This document shows, in pieces, positions 37,204-46,999 of a stretch of 64,000 nucleotides of DNA. The stretch is from Bradyrhizobium sp. 139. GTDB taxonomy: Bacteria > Pseudomonadota > Alphaproteobacteria > Rhizobiales > Xanthobacteraceae. The position numbers and the translations under genes are program-made. The notes under the pieces are model-generated. The model was given only the letters and a program-made list of their open reading frames with translations, did not search any database and was not told the DNA's origin. Positions within the stretch are counted from its first letter, which is position 1; each line of letters starts with the position of its first letter. The stretch is taken from the NCBI RefSeq assembly GCF_023074175.1, contig NZ_JADPKS010000003.1, positions 1-64,000 on the forward strand, written 5' to 3'.

Positions 37204-37602
37204 GTGCGTTCAGTTCAGGTGGCGATCGAAGATATGGTCCACGCCCGCGGAATGGCCCGGATCCGACACTACTTTGTCGAACGGTCGCCGGGAGCGCGAT
37301 CATATTTGATGCATTCGCCTCACGACGATTACCGAGGCACGCTCGACAGCTTCGGTCTCAGACTGACAGGCTTCCAATCCTTTATGACGACGGCTGGAAT
37401 GGTGAACGTCATCAGCAGCGTCATTGCTGGCGTGTTCGTGGGCTTGGCGATCAAAGCTGCGATCCGTTTGCCACCATGGGCGCTCACGCTAGGCGGTGTC
37501 GCCGGCTTTATTGCGAGCGTTCTTATTTGTTGGCAATACGAAGTGCGGACCTGGACGAGAGCCGAGCGGAACCTTGCCGTACACTCCCCAAGTGAAAAGT
37601 AA
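37204..37602 (+). CDS. Unknown protein with two membrane segments
   Basis: This open frame of 132 residues begins at GTG 37204; ATG 37234 is an alternative. The first ~65 residues are hydrophilic (IRHYFVERSPGARSYLMHSP). Two hydrophobic segments follow: VNVISSVIAGVFVGLAIKAA and WALTLGGVAGFIASVLICW. No family is recognised. The coding case rests on the well-formed membrane segments and the lack of a better overlap. Confidence 0.5.
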   Translation: MRSVQVAIEDMVHARGMARIRHYFVERSPGARSYLMHSPHDDYRGTLDSFGLRLTGFQSFMTTAGMVNVISSVIAGVFVGLAIKAAIRLPPWALTLGGVAGFIASVLICWQYEVRTWTRAERNLAVHSPSEK

Positions 37603-37623
37603 GCCGCGGCGGTTCGTGTGGGC

Positions 37624-37977
37624 TTACTCTGTTTTAGTTTGCACCGTATAGTGGATCGTCATCGCCTCAATACGTCCGTTGCGAATGAGATATGAGTCAG
37701 CGCCGTCGTCGATACGCGCGCGCGAGCTTTCGGCTGACCATTCTAGAAAGGCGACCTCACCATCGGTCATTTGCGTCCGATAGTGATACTCAGTTTTCCC
37801 GATCTGCTGGTCAAGCAGCGCGGCGGCTGCCTTGACACCTTCATGCCCTCGGAAGACGCCGTAGCTTGTCAATAGAGTACAAGCAGGCGAAAAGTTTCGC
37901 TCGATATCGGCCGCGATATCACCTCGCTGTGCGCATTCCAAGTGGTCCAAGAACACGTCCGTTGCTGTTCGGCTCAT
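37624..37977 (-). CDS. SnoaL-like / NTF2-fold protein
   Basis: This 117-residue protein has the small cone-shaped NTF2 fold: DVFLDHLECAQRGDIAADIE, NFSPACTLLTSYGVFRGHEG, VKAAAALLDQQIG and LIRNGRIEAMTIHYTVQ. Proteins of this shape act as isomerases, cyclases or binders of hydrophobic ligands; none can be chosen. It is convergent with the gene at 37204-37602. Confidence 0.82.
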   Translation of the reverse strand: MSRTATDVFLDHLECAQRGDIAADIERNFSPACTLLTSYGVFRGHEGVKAAAALLDQQIGKTEYHYRTQMTDGEVAFLEWSAESSRARIDDGADSYLIRNGRIEAMTIHYTVQTKTE

Positions 37978-38404
37978 AAGAGGTCCCTCCCGATAGCGGC
38001 CCGGGCGCCCTCGCGCTGCCGGCTACTTGTGCGGTGGCGCTGTTAACCGTCCTGATCTGGGAAGGTTCACTTTTGCCGGTACGTCGGAGCATCCCGAAGA
38101 TGATTTGGGCTCTCTACGTTCTGCGCGGTTGCCTAGGGGGGTCATCACCTGCGCAGTGAGGCGATCAGATGACGGCTTCTGGCCTTTTCGCGAACTGCGA
38201 CATCAAACAGCATCGCATGCTGCGATGCCACACGTGGTTCAGCCCTGCCAACGTAGCCGGTTAAACCGGTACGATGCCTCCTCACCTTCTCCTGCTGTGG
38301 ATCGGCGAGCACCCGGCTGGCCAACCGTTCGTCGAGCGGCACCAAACCGCAGGCTCGAATTCTCTGCGCTAGCGGCGAGGCTTTGGCGAGTCTCGTCCGA
38401 GCCT
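37978..38404. other. Intergenic region, no supported gene
   Basis: These 427 bases hold open frames on both strands, but none has a ribosome site or family resemblance. The composition is mixed. It may contain remains of an older gene that I could not identify. It lies between the SnoaL-like gene and the OmpA-domain orphan. Confidence 0.5.
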
Positions 38405-39424
38405 TTAACTCGGTTCAATCCAATGGGAAGGATTCGAGACGTACATAGTTCCTCGCGTTAAGAAAGCGGACAATTCAAGTCCCACACCTAAAAACGGCAA
38501 GTCAAGCACAATGACGCCCGAGCCCTTGGCTGCCTCGAGTCCTCCGTACAGCGTATGGAGTGCATTTCTCACGTTCTCAAGTAAGCCAATAGCCGTAAAG
38601 GTGTTTCGCGCATTTAGCGCGGGCGCTACGTATCGGCCGTTTTTCATGCCATCGATGAAGTACTTGCTGTGATGGATTGATTGTAGTGCCGATTTCGAGA
38701 TTAGCTTTTCGGTAAATGCGACATTGACGCCCCAGTCATTTAGGGGTTCACGGTGCAACTCATATGGTACCGTGAAACCAAAGCCGATCACAGCAACGGC
38801 CCCTCCGCTGCCTCCAAGACCCAGTCCCCACCGGCTGCTAATAATCTGGAGATCAAAGGTCTCCAAATCTCCTAAGTTCACGACGTACGCGGTTGTGCTC
38901 TCGACGCCGCCGATTAACAACTGTCCGCCAGACTTAACGCCGAAGCCAAGCCAACGCTTGAAGAATTTGCGTTCCGCCGGATATAGTTGAGGTCTCGGTT
39001 GAGGCGGCGGTGGCGGTGGTGGCGGTGGCGGATTTGGTTTATTCCAAACTGAGATGATGACACCACGCCAGCTTTCGTTTTCCACCCCATCCATTTCACC
39101 TGCATACATGGCCGCGCGTTCCCCTTTCGCCACCTCGAGCGCAACTTTGAAATTGTTGGGCACTTGCTTGCGAAGCAAATCAATTACGGCCCGCAGCCTA
39201 TTATGCGACAATTCCATGTTGAAATCGTCGCTGCCGGTACGACTTGCAAGTCCTATAATTGTAAGGCTTCCTCCGCTCCTTAATTTCGGAGCGACGACAC
39301 TCATCAGCCAATTGGAATGTTCCGGCTTTATGGCGAACTTGCCGACTTCAAAGTTGAATAACTTCGCCGCAATCGTATCTAGTGCCTGCGCTCCGTACTC
39401 CTGGATTTTCCCGGGCGATGCCAT
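38405..39424 (-). CDS. OmpA-domain protein with unknown C-terminal domain, no signal peptide
   Basis: This 339-residue protein has an OmpA-like peptidoglycan-binding-type domain at about residues 20-120 (FEVGKFAIKPEHSNWLMSVV, LTIIGLASRTGSDDFNMELS, HNRLRAVIDLLRKQ). A run of about ten prolines follows (about 131-142). Then comes a ~195-residue Gly-rich C-terminal domain that I do not recognise (RWGLGLGGSGGAVAVIGFGF, VNVAFTEKLISKSALQSIHH, VIVLDLPFLGVGLELSAFL). No signal peptide or lipobox is present, unusual for an OmpA-domain protein. Base use is AT-richer than its neighbours, suggesting transfer. It stands alone. Confidence 0.8.
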   Translation of the reverse strand: MASPGKIQEYGAQALDTIAAKLFNFEVGKFAIKPEHSNWLMSVVAPKLRSGGSLTIIGLASRTGSDDFNMELSHNRLRAVIDLLRKQVPNNFKVALEVAKGERAAMYAGEMDGVENESWRGVIISVWNKPNPPPPPPPPPPQPRPQLYPAERKFFKRWLGFGVKSGGQLLIGGVESTTAYVVNLGDLETFDLQIISSRWGLGLGGSGGAVAVIGFGFTVPYELHREPLNDWGVNVAFTEKLISKSALQSIHHSKYFIDGMKNGRYVAPALNARNTFTAIGLLENVRNALHTLYGGLEAAKGSGVIVLDLPFLGVGLELSAFLTRGTMYVSNPSHWIEPS

Positions 39425-39684
39425 GTTGATTTTCTCCCAACGGAGAGACCGACCGCGGAACGGGTAGAACTCAGATCGGAAAATCCGCGTATCGATGGGT
39501 CGCTCTGGACGTTATGTCGGTTCATCGTCGCCCTCAGATTTCCCGCCAGCTATTTGAAGGTGCCATCGATGGACAAGAGTTCGGCGTTAACCATCGCTGA
39601 CGGTTCCAGTCTGGGCGTCATCGCTTCTAAGTTTCTTAAATTTTGCTGGGTACCTCTCTTGGGCATGGTGACCTGGGGAAAGAC

Positions 39685-40551
39685 ATGAGTAAGCGGGCCA
39701 AACGTGGAAAGGCAGAGACGCTCGCACTTCCGATGGTCGCGAGAGTTGCAATTGGCGCCGTGGCGGTCGTCGCATTGGGATATAGTTTGCTGTCTCGCCC
39801 GGCGAGCGTGCAACCGATACGGAAGCCGTCCGCACCCCAAGCCCAGGCATCGTCAACTCCAGTTTACGTGGCAACTCCAGTTCATGCAGCGGCGCCAGTT
39901 CCGGCGCCGGCTCCGATTCCGGCCCCGGCGCCTCTGGTCGAACCGCCAAAAGCTGCTGACGGTCCCGGAGCATTTGTTCGGCAAGTGGTTGACTACACAA
40001 GCCGCCAGACGCCGGGCACCGTCATCATCGATACCGGAAACACATTCCTTTATTTCGTTCTGAACGACAGGCAAGCGATCCGCTACGGCATCGGTGTCGG
40101 CCGCGAAGGTTTCACATGGTCCGGTGAACAGACTGTGGCCCGTAAAGCAGAATGGCCGGATTGGCATCCGCCTGTAGAGATGGTCTCGCGTCAGCCTTAT
40201 CTGCCGCGGTTCATGGCAGGCGGCCCCGGCAACCCGCTCGGCGCCCGGGCGATGTATCTGGGCGAGACCGAATATCGAATTCACGGCACCAACAAGCCCG
40301 ATACGATCGGGAAGCGGGTTTCGTCCGGCTGTATCCGGCTGACCAATGAGGACGTCGTGGACCTCTATGAGCGGGTGAAAGTCGGAGCGAAAGTGATCGT
40401 GCTTCCGGCAACCGTTGCCCGTCGACCATCCCAGGGAGCGCCGCCCGAGGCCGCTTTCCGATTGCCGGACCCGGCATCGCCGTCGAAGCGGCCCTTGGCG
40501 GCCAACGCGCAGATGCTGTCACTTGGACCGAAGATCGCCGAGGCCCAGTAA
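39685..40551 (+). CDS. L,D-transpeptidase (YkuD domain), membrane-anchored
   Basis: This 288-residue protein starts at ATG 39685 (SKRAKRGKAETLALPMVARV). An N-terminal span (VAIGAVAVVALGYSLLS) and a Pro/Ala-rich linker precede a YkuD domain from about residue 110: GTVIIDTGNTFLYFVLNDRQ, YRIHGTNKPDTIGKRVSSG and CIRLTNEDVVDLY. The His and the S-x-GC-x-R catalytic set is complete. It makes 3-3 peptidoglycan cross-links or links lipoproteins to the wall in the periplasm. It is divergent from the OmpA-domain orphan. Confidence 0.92.
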   Translation: MSKRAKRGKAETLALPMVARVAIGAVAVVALGYSLLSRPASVQPIRKPSAPQAQASSTPVYVATPVHAAAPVPAPAPIPAPAPLVEPPKAADGPGAFVRQVVDYTSRQTPGTVIIDTGNTFLYFVLNDRQAIRYGIGVGREGFTWSGEQTVARKAEWPDWHPPVEMVSRQPYLPRFMAGGPGNPLGARAMYLGETEYRIHGTNKPDTIGKRVSSGCIRLTNEDVVDLYERVKVGAKVIVLPATVARRPSQGAPPEAAFRLPDPASPSKRPLAANAQMLSLGPKIAEAQ

Positions 40552-40670
40552 CTCAGTCCTTCGTTCTCGGTGTGCCTCCCAACTCCGCTCGTCCCTATTG
40601 CTAGGGACAGACGCCGGTACTGGATTTCGATAGTCTTGCTTGGAAAACACCAGAATCCGGGGAGGCCGCC

Positions 40671-41837
40671 TTGAGCACCGCGCCGCGCATCGACATCGAC
40701 CTGGCCGCGTTCTGGGCCGACCCCTATCCGATGCTTGCAAAAATGCGGAAAGAAGCGCCGATCGCTTTCGTGCCGCAGCTCGGTTCGACGTTGCTCACGA
40801 GCCGCGACGACATCTCGATCTCCGAGAAGCAGATCGACGTGTTCTCCTCGCACCAGCCCGCAGGCCTGATGAACCGGCTGATGGGCCACAACATGATGCG
40901 CAAGGATGGCGAGGCGCATCAGGTCGAGCGGCGCGCGATGTTTCCGACGGTGTCGCCGAAGACGGTGAAGGCGCACTGGACGGCGCAATTCCAGGCCCAT
41001 GCCGACCGCATCATTGACGGCATCGAACCGGGGCGGATCGATTTCATGCGCGATTTCGCGCTGCCGTTCTCCGGCGAATGCCTGAAGTCGATCACCGGCC
41101 TTACCAACATCGGCTTCCAGGACATGGATGCGTGGTCGCAGGGCATGATCGAAGGCATCACCAATTACAGCGGCGATCCCGCGGTGGAGGCGCGATGCCA
41201 CGCCGCGACGTCAGGCATCGATGCCGCGATCGACGACATGCTGCCGGTGATACGCAAGAAGCCCGACCAGAGCATCCTCGGCGTCCTCGTTGCCTCCGGG
41301 ATGCCGATGGAGAGCGTGCGTGCCAACGTCAAACTCGCGATCTCCGGCGGCCAGAACGAGCCGCGCAAGGCGATTGCCGGCACGGTGTGGGCGCTGCTCA
41401 CCCATCCCGAGCAGCTCGATCTCGTGCGCAAGGGCGAGGTGTCCTGGCTCGAGGCCTTCGAGGAATACGCCCGCTGGATTTCGCCGATCGGCATGTCGCC
41501 GCGGCGCATCGCAAAGCCGTGGACCATCCGCGACGTGTCCTTCGAAACCGACGAGCGCGTGTTCCTGATGTTCGGCTCGGCCAACCGCGACGAGAAGCAT
41601 TTTGAGCGCGCCGACCAGTTCGACATCAGGCGCGACGTCTCCAAGAGCGTCGCCTTCGGCGCCGGCCCGCATTTCTGCGCCGGCGCCTTCGCCTCCCGCG
41701 CTATGATCGCCGACGTCGCGCTGCCGACCGTGTTCGCGCGGACGGGGCGGATCGAGATTGCCGACGACGAGCCGGTGCGGATCGGCGGCTGGGCCTTCCG
41801 CGGGCTGCTCAATCTGCCCGTGAGATGGTTGCAATAG
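40671..41837 (+). CDS. Cytochrome P450
   Basis: This 388-residue soluble P450 starts at TTG 40671, five bases after GGGGAGGCCGCC. The heme-thiolate loop is VAFGAGPHFCAGAFASRAMI with the Cys ligand (about 338). The K-helix ExxR is in EEYARW. The I-helix reads AISGGQNEPRKAIAG, where the usual acid-Thr pair for O2 activation is Glu-Pro. Redox partners are not adjacent. Substrate unknown. The start is marginally supported because of the TTG, but the N-terminus matches the family length. Confidence 0.92.
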   Translation: MSTAPRIDIDLAAFWADPYPMLAKMRKEAPIAFVPQLGSTLLTSRDDISISEKQIDVFSSHQPAGLMNRLMGHNMMRKDGEAHQVERRAMFPTVSPKTVKAHWTAQFQAHADRIIDGIEPGRIDFMRDFALPFSGECLKSITGLTNIGFQDMDAWSQGMIEGITNYSGDPAVEARCHAATSGIDAAIDDMLPVIRKKPDQSILGVLVASGMPMESVRANVKLAISGGQNEPRKAIAGTVWALLTHPEQLDLVRKGEVSWLEAFEEYARWISPIGMSPRRIAKPWTIRDVSFETDERVFLMFGSANRDEKHFERADQFDIRRDVSKSVAFGAGPHFCAGAFASRAMIADVALPTVFARTGRIEIADDEPVRIGGWAFRGLLNLPVRWLQ

Positions 41838-42196
41838 CCCGGCAGGGGCCGGTCCATCCCTTTTTGCTGCATGATGGCATCTTGCCCCTGTTTTGCCCGA
41901 CGCGTCAAACGAATTTCGAAAAATAAGAAATGCGTTCTGAAAGAAGACGTTGGCTACTGTGCATGGGGTTGTTTTCGAATTTTTTTAGTCTCGGACCGGG
42001 TGCGTGCGATTGTCACATTCGCGTGCAGAAAAAATCTCCCTGCATTCGCGCCGCGGATTGAAAGATTAATCATGCGCGCCGCCCCGGGCGCAGTGCTCGC
42101 ATCGCTATTTTTCCGCACGTCTCGACACCTCCGGTAAGCCGCACCATCATTCCCGAAGGCGAATGAATGGCGGCCACGCGCGGCCGGGAGTGTGGA
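41838..42196. other. AT-rich intergenic leader before the ssu operon
   Basis: These 359 bases hold no supported gene. They are clearly AT-richer than the flanks, with runs such as GAAAAATAAGAAATG (about 41918) and TTCGAATTTTTTTAGT (about 41974). They likely hold the promoter and control region of the ssu operon; no defined operator was assigned. The P450 transcript must also end here, but I see no clear terminator. Confidence 0.6.
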
Positions 42197-43144
42197 ATGC
42201 AGCGTCGGGACTTTTTGAAACTCTCCGTTGGAACAGCCGCCGCCGCGTTTGCCGCGCGCGCGAACGCGCAAGGCGCGGTGAAGGAAATTCGTGTCGGCTA
42301 CCAGAAGAACGGCGTGCTGGTCATCACGCGCCAGCAGGCCGCCCTGGAAAAACATTTCGCTCCCTTAGGCATCGAGGTGAAATGGGTCGAGTTCTCCTCG
42401 GGCCCGCCGATGATGGAGGCGATGAATGTCGGCAGCGTCGACTATGGCGCGGTCGGCGATTCCCCGCCGGTGTTCGCCCAGGCCGCCGGCGCCGCGATCG
42501 TCTATGCCGCCGGCCAGCCCATCACCAACGGCCAGGGCATTCTGGTGCCGAAGGATTCGCCGATCCGTTCGATCACGGAGCTGAAAGGCAAGCGCGTCGG
42601 CTTCACCAAGGGCTCGAGCGCCCACAACATCGTGGTGCAGACGCTGGAGAAGGCGGGGCTCACTTACGCCGACATCACCCCGGTCTATCTGACGCCGCCG
42701 GATGCCGGCCCTGCATTTGCCAATGGCAGCATCGATGCCTGGGCGATCTGGGATCCCTATTTCGCGATCGGCGAGACCAGGCAGAGCGGCCGCATTCTGA
42801 TCAATGCACGCGAGGTCACCAAGAGCAATTCGTTCTACATCGCCAACCGCGATTTCGCCAAGAACCACGGCGCCATCCTGCAACAGATTGTCGATGTCAC
42901 GACCGCGACCGCCAAATGGGCCGAACAGCATCGCGATGAAGTCGCCAAATCGCTGGCCGCAGTCACCGGCATCCCCCTGGACATCCAGACCATCGCGGCG
43001 AACCGCTCGGCCTTCGTGGTCGGACCCGTCACCGACGACATCGTCGTGACCCAGCAGGGCGTCGCCGATCGCTTCCACAAGCTCGGCCTGATCCCGAAGC
43101 CGATCGCGATCCGCGACATCGTCTGGCGCAACCCGGCAGCCTGA
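42197..43144 (+). CDS. ssuA: Aliphatic sulfonate ABC transporter substrate-binding protein, copy 1
   Basis: This 315-residue SsuA-type periplasmic binding protein starts at ATG 42197 with a twin-arginine signal (QRRDFLKLSVGTAAAAFAAR, cut after NA-QG). Family stretches are RVGYQKNGVLVITRQQAALE, VEFSSGPPMMEAMNVGSVDY, GAVGDSPPVFAQAAGA and IDAWAIWDPYFAIGETRQS. It binds alkanesulfonates in the periplasm. It is the first gene of the ssu operon, and a second SsuA follows after 38 bases. Confidence 0.92.
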   Translation: MQRRDFLKLSVGTAAAAFAARANAQGAVKEIRVGYQKNGVLVITRQQAALEKHFAPLGIEVKWVEFSSGPPMMEAMNVGSVDYGAVGDSPPVFAQAAGAAIVYAAGQPITNGQGILVPKDSPIRSITELKGKRVGFTKGSSAHNIVVQTLEKAGLTYADITPVYLTPPDAGPAFANGSIDAWAIWDPYFAIGETRQSGRILINAREVTKSNSFYIANRDFAKNHGAILQQIVDVTTATAKWAEQHRDEVAKSLAAVTGIPLDIQTIAANRSAFVVGPVTDDIVVTQQGVADRFHKLGLIPKPIAIRDIVWRNPAA

Positions 43145-43182
43145 TCGTGCCGACCAATCTCCCCATTTCAAAGGGTCTGAAC

Positions 43183-44145
43183 ATGAGGCGTATTATTCAG
43201 CGTCTGATCGCAGCCATCGTGCTGTCGATCGGCATCGTCGCGGCCGCGGTCGGCACGTCCTACGGCCAGGACAAACAAGACAAGGTGGTCCGCATCGGCT
43301 ACCAGAAATACGGCAAGCTGGTGCTGCTCAAGAGCAAGGGCACGCTGGAGCCGAAGTTAGCTGCCGACGGCTATAAGGTGGTGTGGACGGAATTCCCGTC
43401 CGGCCCGCCGCTGCTCGAGGCGCTCAATGTCGGCGCGATCGATTTCGGCAACACCGGCGAAGCCCCGCCGATCTTCGCACAGGCCGCCGGCGCGCCGATC
43501 CAGTATGTCGCCTATGAGCCGCCGGCGCCGAAGGGCGAGGCGATCCTGGTGCCGAAGGACAGCCCGCTGAAGTCCGTCGCCGGTCTCAAGGGCAGGAAGG
43601 TCGCGCTGAACAAGGGCTCCAATGTCCATTATCTTCTGGTCAAGGCGCTCGAGAAAGCCGGCGTCAAATATTCCGAGATCGAGCCGGTTTTCCTGGCGCC
43701 GGCTGATGCGCGCGCAGCCTTCGAGCGCGGCGCGGTCGATGCCTGGGTAATCTGGGATCCATTCCAGGCTGCCGCGGAAGCGGCGACCGGCGCGCGCACG
43801 CTCGCCGACGGCACCAACATCGTCTCGAACTACCAGTTCTATTTCTCCTCGAAGAAATTCCTCGAAGCCAATCCGAGGATTGTCGACGCCGTGCTGGCTG
43901 AGCTGAGCGCGGTCGACGGTTGGGCCAAGGGCGACATCCATGCCGTTGCCGAGCAGCTGGCGCCGGCGATTGGATTGTCCGTGCCGGTCGTCGAGGTGGC
44001 GCTGAAGCGGCAGTCCTACGGCATCAAGCCGATCACCGACGCTGTCGTCGCCGACCAGCAGCAGGTTGCCGACGCGTTCTTCGCGCTCAACCTGATCCCG
44101 AAAGCAATCAAGATTTCCGACGTGGCGCGGAGGCCAGGATCATGA
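43183..44145 (+). CDS. ssuA: Aliphatic sulfonate ABC transporter substrate-binding protein, copy 2
   Basis: This 320-residue SsuA-type protein has a Sec-type signal ([20 protein letters not shown], cut after G-QD). Family stretches are [58 protein letters not shown] and [19 protein letters not shown]. The N-terminal signal differs from copy 1 (Sec rather than Tat). The stop overlaps the ssuD start as ATGA, which fixes the downstream start. Two binding proteins for one permease set would widen the range of sulfonates taken up. Confidence 0.92.
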   Translation: MRRIIQRLIAAIVLSIGIVAAAVGTSYGQDKQDKVVRIGYQKYGKLVLLKSKGTLEPKLAADGYKVVWTEFPSGPPLLEALNVGAIDFGNTGEAPPIFAQAAGAPIQYVAYEPPAPKGEAILVPKDSPLKSVAGLKGRKVALNKGSNVHYLLVKALEKAGVKYSEIEPVFLAPADARAAFERGAVDAWVIWDPFQAAAEAATGARTLADGTNIVSNYQFYFSSKKFLEANPRIVDAVLAELSAVDGWAKGDIHAVAEQLAPAIGLSVPVVEVALKRQSYGIKPITDAVVADQQQVADAFFALNLIPKAIKISDVARRPGS

Positions 44146-45320
44146 GCAAACAGATGAGCAAGCAATCGAACGCCAACATCCTCTGGTTCCTGCCGACCCA
44201 CGGTGACGGCCGCTATCTTGGCACCGGTGTCGGCGGCCGCGAGGTCAATTTCAACTATCTGCGCCAGATCGCGCAGGCCGCCGACCAGCTCGGCTATTAC
44301 GGCGTGCTGCTGCCGACCGGGCGGAGCTGCGAGGATTCCTGGATCGTGGCCTCCTCGGTTGCGCCGTTCACCGAGCGGCTGCGCTATCTCGTGGCTGTCC
44401 GTCCCGGCCTGCAATCGCCGAGCGTGGCGGCGCGCATGACGGCGACGCTCGATCGCGTCACCAATGGCCGGCTTCTCGTCAACGTCGTCACCGGCGGCGA
44501 TCCCGTCGAGAACAAGGGCGACGGCATCTTCCTCGGCCATGACGAGCGCTACGAGGTCACGCGCGAGTTCCTCGGTGTCTATAGCGACCTGCTCGCCGGC
44601 AAGACGGTCAATGTCGAAGGCAGGCACATCCATGTCGAGGGTGGCAAGCTGCTGTTCCCGCCGGTCCAGTCACCGCGGCCGCCGCTCTATTTCGGCGGCT
44701 CGTCGGATGCCGGCATCGACGTCGCCGTCGACGCCGTCGATAAATATCTCACCTGGGGCGAGCCGCCGGCCTTGGTTGCCGAGAAGATCGCGAAGGTGAG
44801 GGAGGTCGCTGCTGCGCGCGGCCGGAAGCTCTCCTTCGGCATCCGGCTTCATGTGATTGTCCGCGAGACCAATGAGGCGGCCTGGCGCGCGGCGAACGAG
44901 CTGATCAAGCATGTCAGCGACGAGACGATCGCGACCGCGCAGAAGAACTTCGCGCGCATGGACTCCGTCGGCCAGCAGCGCATGGCGCAGCTCCATGGTG
45001 GCAAGCGCGACAAGCTCGAGATCGCCCCGAACCTGTGGGCCGGTGTCGGTCTCGTGCGCGGCGGCGCCGGCACGGCCCTGGTCGGCGACGCCCAGACCGT
45101 CGCGGCCCGTATCAGGGAGTATCAGGATATCGGCATCGATACCTTCATCATGTCGGGCTACCCGCATCTGGAGGAAGCATATCGCTTCGCCGAGCTCGTC
45201 TTCCCGCTGCTCTCGCTGGAGCAGCCCAGCAACGTGACGAAGCTGAACTTCAACGGCGGTCCCTTCGGCGAGACGGTCGGCAGCGACTTCCGCCCACAGC
45301 AGAAGGTGTCGCAGTCATGA
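44142..45320 (+). CDS. ssuD: FMNH2-dependent alkanesulfonate monooxygenase SsuD
   Basis: SsuD cleaves alkanesulfonates to an aldehyde and sulfite using FMNH2 and O2. The 392-residue luciferase-like protein has [57 protein letters not shown] and [23 protein letters not shown] 44142 overlaps the previous stop; a second in-frame ATG is at 44154 (SKQMSKQ repeats the start). The C-terminus is extended to PQQKVSQS. Its stop overlaps the ssuC ATG. Confidence 0.95.
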   Translation: MSKQMSKQSNANILWFLPTHGDGRYLGTGVGGREVNFNYLRQIAQAADQLGYYGVLLPTGRSCEDSWIVASSVAPFTERLRYLVAVRPGLQSPSVAARMTATLDRVTNGRLLVNVVTGGDPVENKGDGIFLGHDERYEVTREFLGVYSDLLAGKTVNVEGRHIHVEGGKLLFPPVQSPRPPLYFGGSSDAGIDVAVDAVDKYLTWGEPPALVAEKIAKVREVAAARGRKLSFGIRLHVIVRETNEAAWRAANELIKHVSDETIATAQKNFARMDSVGQQRMAQLHGGKRDKLEIAPNLWAGVGLVRGGAGTALVGDAQTVAARIREYQDIGIDTFIMSGYPHLEEAYRFAELVFPLLSLEQPSNVTKLNFNGGPFGETVGSDFRPQQKVSQS

Positions 45321-46123
45321 GCCTGATCGACACCGTTTCGCTTCCGCGCAGCTTTCGCCTGCCGCGGGTCGACGGCCTGATCCAGTGGATCGTGCCGCTC
45401 GCCATCATCGCAATCTGGCAGGTGGCGAGCGTCACCGGCTTCGTGCCGACGCGGGTGCTGCCGGCGCCGAGCGACGTCGTGCTGGCGGGGTGGAAGCTGC
45501 TGCTGTCCGGCGAGCTCGTCCGCAACATCTGGGTCTCGTTCTGGCGTGCCTCGATCGGCTTCCTGATCGGCGGCAGTATCGGTTTCGCGTTCGGTCTCGC
45601 CAACGGCCTGTCGCAGCTCTCGGCAAAGCTCACCGACACCACGCTGCAGATGGTCCGCAACGTGCCGCATCTGGCGCTGATCCCGCTCGTCATCCTCTGG
45701 TTCGGCATCGACGAGAGCGCAAAGTTGTTTTTGGTGGCGCTCGGGGTGTTCTTCCCGATCTACCTCAACACGCTGCATGGCATCCGCACCGTCGATCCCC
45801 AGCTGATCGAGATGGGCCGCATCTACGGCATGACCGATAGCGAGCTGTTTCGCCGCGTGATCTTCCCGGGCGCGCTGCCCTCGATCTTCGTCGGCATCCG
45901 CTTCGCGCTCGGCATCATGTGGCTCACCCTGATCGTCGCGGAAACCATCGCGGCGTCTTCAGGCCTCGGCTACATGGCGATGCAGGCGCGCGAGTTCATG
46001 CTGATCGACGTCGTCGTGCTCTCGATCCTGATCTACGCGCTGCTCGGCAAGCTCGCCGACAGCGCCTCCCGCGTGCTGGAGCGTCTCACGCTCTCCTGGC
46101 ACCCCGCCTTCCAGAAACGTTGA
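45317..46123 (+). CDS. ssuC: Alkanesulfonate ABC transporter permease SsuC
   Basis: This 268-residue inner-membrane permease has about six spans ([40 protein letters not shown]). The coupling EAA-type loop is [20 protein letters not shown]. The long hydrophobic [24 protein letters not shown] segment follows. ATG 45317 overlaps the ssuD stop as ATGA. It forms the channel for sulfonate entry with SsuB as ATPase. Confidence 0.95.
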   Translation: MSLIDTVSLPRSFRLPRVDGLIQWIVPLAIIAIWQVASVTGFVPTRVLPAPSDVVLAGWKLLLSGELVRNIWVSFWRASIGFLIGGSIGFAFGLANGLSQLSAKLTDTTLQMVRNVPHLALIPLVILWFGIDESAKLFLVALGVFFPIYLNTLHGIRTVDPQLIEMGRIYGMTDSELFRRVIFPGALPSIFVGIRFALGIMWLTLIVAETIAASSGLGYMAMQAREFMLIDVVVLSILIYALLGKLADSASRVLERLTLSWHPAFQKR

Positions 46124-46130
46124 GAGTGAC

Positions 46131-46967
46131 ATGCAGACAGCGCTTCGGACGTCCCTTCCCGAGACCGAGCTCGCCAGTCGCGCCAATTTCGCGCCTCAAG
46201 CCCGTATGCTGCGCGAGGAGCGGCCGCTGCAGACCAGCGGCCTGCCGCTCAGCATCCGCGGCTTGCGCAAATCCTTCGGCGACAATGAGGTGCTGCGCGG
46301 CATCGACCTCTACATTCCCGCCGGCCAGTTCGTCGCGATCGTGGGCAAGAGCGGCTGCGGCAAGAGCACGCTGCTGCGCCTGATCGCGGGCCTCGAGAAA
46401 ATCGACGCCGGCAGCATCAGCTTCGGCGACGCAGTCCAGCCCGAGGACATCCGCGTGATGTTCCAGGAGCCGCGGCTGTTGCCCTGGGCCCGCGTGCTCT
46501 CGAATGTCGAGGTCGGCCTCGGCCGCGATCGTGCCTCGGCTGACGCGCACGCTCGCGCCGAGAAGGCGCTGACCGAGGTCGGCCTGACCGACAAGCGCGA
46601 CCAGTGGCCTTCGGTGCTGTCCGGCGGCCAGAAGCAGCGGGTCGCGCTCGCCCGCGCGCTGGTCTCGCGTCCCCGCGTGCTCGCCTTCGACGAACCCCTT
46701 GGTGCATTGGACGCGCTGACCCGTATCTCGATGCAGCGGCTCCTGGAGCGCGTCTGGCGCGATCAGGGCTTTACCGCGATCCTGGTGACCCACGACGTCT
46801 CCGAGGCGGTCGCGCTGGCCGACCGGGTGCTGGTGATCGACGAGGGCCGCATTGCGCATGACGTTACGGTTAACGCGGCCCGGCCGCGCCAGCGAGGCTC
46901 CGCCGAGCTTGCGAGCCTGGAAGGCTCGATCCTGAGCCATCTTTTGTCAGCGGACGATCGTACCTAA
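46131..46967 (+). CDS. ssuB: Alkanesulfonate ABC transporter ATP-binding protein SsuB
   Basis: This 278-residue ATPase has Walker A GKSGCGKS (about 78-85), the signature [20 protein letters not shown], Walker [16 protein letters not shown] and the switch His in VTHDVSEAV. An N-terminal extension of about 40 residues lies before the domain ([20 protein letters not shown]). It starts seven bases after ssuC, so coupling is likely. It powers SsuC for sulfonate import. A flavin reductase gene follows after 32 bases. Confidence 0.95.
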   Translation: MQTALRTSLPETELASRANFAPQARMLREERPLQTSGLPLSIRGLRKSFGDNEVLRGIDLYIPAGQFVAIVGKSGCGKSTLLRLIAGLEKIDAGSISFGDAVQPEDIRVMFQEPRLLPWARVLSNVEVGLGRDRASADAHARAEKALTEVGLTDKRDQWPSVLSGGQKQRVALARALVSRPRVLAFDEPLGALDALTRISMQRLLERVWRDQGFTAILVTHDVSEAVALADRVLVIDEGRIAHDVTVNAARPRQRGSAELASLEGSILSHLLSADDRT

Positions 46968-46999
46968 ATAGAGGGAACCCCACTTTCGGGGAGCATGCC

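Noticed and set aside
37978..38404. A 144-codon plus-strand frame in the intergenic region
   Set aside because: No ribosome site or family; it overlaps the end of the OmpA-domain gene on the other strand.
43920..44141. Upstream extension of the ssuD frame
   Set aside because: It reads through ssuA copy 2 in another frame; the ATGA overlap fixes the ssuD start at 44142.
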